From an uncultured Clostridia bacterium (lineage in GTDB: Bacteria; Bacillota; Clostridia; Christensenellales; Borkfalkiaceae): DNA of 5,294 nt. Under the pieces are notes generated by a model, which saw nothing but the letters and a program-made list of their open reading frames with translations, was not told the DNA's origin and did no database searches. The stretch spans positions 1-5,294 of the forward strand of contig CANRIY010000113.1 in assembly GCA_947630775.1 (NCBI GenBank). Direction: 5' to 3'. This document shows, piece after piece, positions 3,510 to 5,294 of this stretch (its first letter is position 1; each line of letters starts with the position of its first letter). Position numbers and translations under genes: made by a program.

Positions 3510-5294
3510 TTGTTTTCTTCCGTTCCGCGCTTATAGCCGCAGCTCTTATCCGCGCATCTCACGACGCCGCGCACCGTTTTGACGATCGCGCCGCCGCACT
3601 TGGGGCACTTTTCGCCCGTGGGCATATCCCAGCTCATGAACTTGCATGCGGGATACCCGCTGCACCCGTAGTAGGGCTTTCCCGTGCGGGAGCGGAGCTT
3701 CTTCGTGGGCTTGCCGCACTCGGGGCAGACGCCCTCGAGCACGTCCTCTTCCTTCTTTTCGCCGAAGGGCATCGTGGACTTGCAGGCGGGGTAATTGGGG
3801 CAGGCGAGGAACTTGCCGTACCGCCCCGTCTTGATCACCATCATGCTTCCGCACTTGGGGCAAGGCGTATCGGAGATCTCGTCTTGCGTCTCCGAAATGA
3901 TATTGGAGCAGGCGGGATAGCCGCTGCAGGCGAGGTATTTTCCGTACTTGCCCGTCTTCCTCACCATGGGGCGGCCGCACTTTTTGCAGAGGATGTCCGT
4001 GACCTCGTCCCCGTCCGTCCCCGCGAAGCGGAGCTGTTCCTCGAAGGGGGGATAGAATTCCCCGACGATGGCATGCCAGTCCTTGCCGCCCTCTTCGATC
4101 TCGTCCAGCCGCTCTTCCATGCCCGCCGTGAATCCGACGTCCATGATGTCCTTAAAGTAGTGGACGAGCATATCCGTGATGCGGTATGCGACCTCGGTGG
4201 GCTTCATATATTTTCCGTCTTTTTCGACATATTTGCGTTTTGTGAGGACGGAAATGATGGAAGCATATGTCGAGGGACGCCCGATCCCCTTGTCTTCCAT
4301 CGCCTTGACGAGGGAAGCGTCCGTATAGCGGATGGGCGGCTTCGTGAATTTCTGTTCGGGCTTCACCGCAAGGCAGTCGAGCGCGTCGCCCGCGGAAAGC
4401 GGCGGAAGGAGCCCCTTGCTCTCCTCTTCGTCCTGCTTGGGTTCCGCGTAGACGGCGGTAAATCCCGCAAAACGGAGCGCCTTGCCGCTCGCCTTCAAGA
4501 TATAATTGCCGTTTACGACATCCGCCTGCATGGAGTCGTACTGCGCTTCCGCCATCTGGGAAGCGATAAAACGCTCATAGATGAGCTTATAGACGTTGAA
4601 ATGCTTCTTGTCGAGAAGTTTTTTGACCGCCTCGGGCGTGCGGGCAAGATCGATGGGGCGGATCGCCTCGTGTGCGTCCTGCGCTCCCTTTTTGGAGGCG
4701 TAGATATTGGGCTTCGCGGGAAGATACTCTTTGCCGTAGCGGCCGGCGATATATTCCCTTGCCGCCGCCTGCGCGTCCTCGGAGACGCGGGTGGAGTCCG
4801 TACGGATATAGGTGACGAACGCGATGTGCCCCTCACCCTCGACGTCGATGCCCTCGTAGAGGTGCTGTGCCATGAGCATGGTCTCGGGCGCGGAGAGTCC
4901 CAGTTTATTGGAAGCGTCCTGCTGGAGGGTGGATGTTGTAAAGGGCGCGGGCGCGTGCGAGCGCACGACCGTCTTTTTGACTTCCCCGACGGAGTAGCTT
5001 CCCGCGGCAAGCGCATTGAGGGCGGTGTCCGCCTGCGCTTTACTGCCGATCTTGAGCTTTTTTCCGTTCAGCTTTTCGAGGACGGCGCGGAAGGGCGCAT
5101 GCTTTTTGCCGCTGTCCTGCAGGTCGCAGGAGATCGTCCAGTACTCTTCGGGATTGAACGCCGCGATCTCGCGCTCCCTGTCCACGACGAGGCGGAGCGC
5201 GACCGATTGCACCCGTCCCGCCGAGAGCCCGTTCTGGATCTTGTTGTTGAGAAGGGGGGAGAGTTTATAGCCGACGAGCCTGTCGAGCACCCTC
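3506..5294 (-). CDS. topA: DNA topoisomerase I (type IA), C-terminal ~595 residues
   Basis: Relaxes negative supercoils by transient single-strand cleavage through a 5'-phosphotyrosine. The frame is open to the right edge: GTG at 5290 is an internal Val (…R-VLDRLVGYKLSPLL, a motif well inside the protein), so the start and the Toprim domain lie outside. Numbering from that Val, AGRVQSVALRLVVDRE is at 24-39, the catalytic Tyr is Tyr161 in FVTYIRTDSTRVS (158-170; codon at 4808-4810), HEAIRP is at 207-212, and the DKGIGRPSTYASI motif at 333-345. The C-terminus carries four Cys4 zinc ribbons: Cys435/438/455/461, 477/480/497/503, 522/525/543/549 and 562/565/579/584. The first three have the GYPAC or NYPAC signature; the fourth is a shorter variant. 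These ribbons bind DNA and assist relaxation. The last 4 nt overlap trmFO, so the two are co-translated. Intact over the visible length. Confidence 0.97.
   Translation of the reverse strand, partial: RVLDRLVGYKLSPLLNNKIQNGLSAGRVQSVALRLVVDREREIAAFNPEEYWTISCDLQDSGKKHAPFRAVLEKLNGKKLKIGSKAQADTALNALAAGSYSVGEVKKTVVRSHAPAPFTTSTLQQDASNKLGLSAPETMLMAQHLYEGIDVEGEGHIAFVTYIRTDSTRVSEDAQAAAREYIAGRYGKEYLPAKPNIYASKKGAQDAHEAIRPIDLARTPEAVKKLLDKKHFNVYKLIYERFIASQMAEAQYDSMQADVVNGNYILKASGKALRFAGFTAVYAEPKQDEEESKGLLPPLSAGDALDCLAVKPEQKFTKPPIRYTDASLVKAMEDKGIGRPSTYASIISVLTKRKYVEKDGKYMKPTEVAYRITDMLVHYFKDIMDVGFTAGMEERLDEIEEGGKDWHAIVGEFYPPFEEQLRFAGTDGDEVTDILCKKCGRPMVRKTGKYGKYLACSGYPACSNIISETQDEISDTPCPKCGSMMVIKTGRYGKFLACPNYPACKSTMPFGEKKEEDVLEGVCPECGKPTKKLRSRTGKPYYGCSGYPACKFMSWDMPTGEKCPKCGGAIVKTVRGVVRCADKSCGYKRGTEENK

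Noticed and set aside
2451..3582. Several long plus-strand open frames opposite trmFO and topA
   Set aside because: They are antisense shadows of high-GC coding sequence; the minus-strand frames encode clear TrmFO and TopA.

Overview
The window is a bacterial operon read entirely on the minus strand, in the order topA (5' end cut by the window edge) - trmFO - hslV - DUF559 gene - hslU (3' end cut by the other edge). The order topA-trmFO-hslV-hslU and the folate-dependent TrmFO are typical of Bacillota. In Bacillus subtilis the cluster is topA-trmFO-xerC(codV)-hslV(clpQ)-hslU(clpY)-codY. The core genes look GC-rich: a hand-counted sample of trmFO (2821-2880) is 36/60 G+C. I infer an uncultured, fairly GC-rich Clostridia-type genome; the genus cannot be read from this window.

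Right half (2217-5294): the C-terminal ~595 residues of DNA topoisomerase I, with the catalytic Tyr and four C-terminal zinc ribbons, overlap trmFO by 4 nt (ATGA). trmFO encodes the FAD enzyme that makes m5U54 in tRNA. A 64-nt spacer holding two small inverted repeats separates trmFO from hslV; xerC, which lies here in Bacillus, is absent.

Left half (1-2152): hslV and hslU encode the peptidase and ATPase of the HslVU protease. They are normally adjacent, but here 967 nt of accessory DNA (652-1618) separates them. That DNA holds a complete 120-aa DUF559 protein (Vsr/PD-(D/E)XK-like endonuclease fold) of visibly lower GC. Tandem GC-rich hairpin repeats with a ~36-nt period lie on both sides of it, with three copies on the hslU side and four on the hslV side. 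Both arrays start with the same 72-bp head (1 mismatch), and each head contains a canonical G-quadruplex motif. A third, inverted G-quadruplex plus a 25-bp near-perfect palindrome directly abuts the DUF559 stop codon. A different ~127-bp element with 13-bp inverted ends overlaps the hslV stop codon.

The housekeeping genes are ordinary. The part worth attention is the DUF559-plus-repeats unit, which looks like a non-autonomous-repeat/nuclease pair, loosely analogous to REP sequences and their RAYT enzymes, inserted between two genes whose products act together. That functional reading is inference; the repeat architecture is seen directly.
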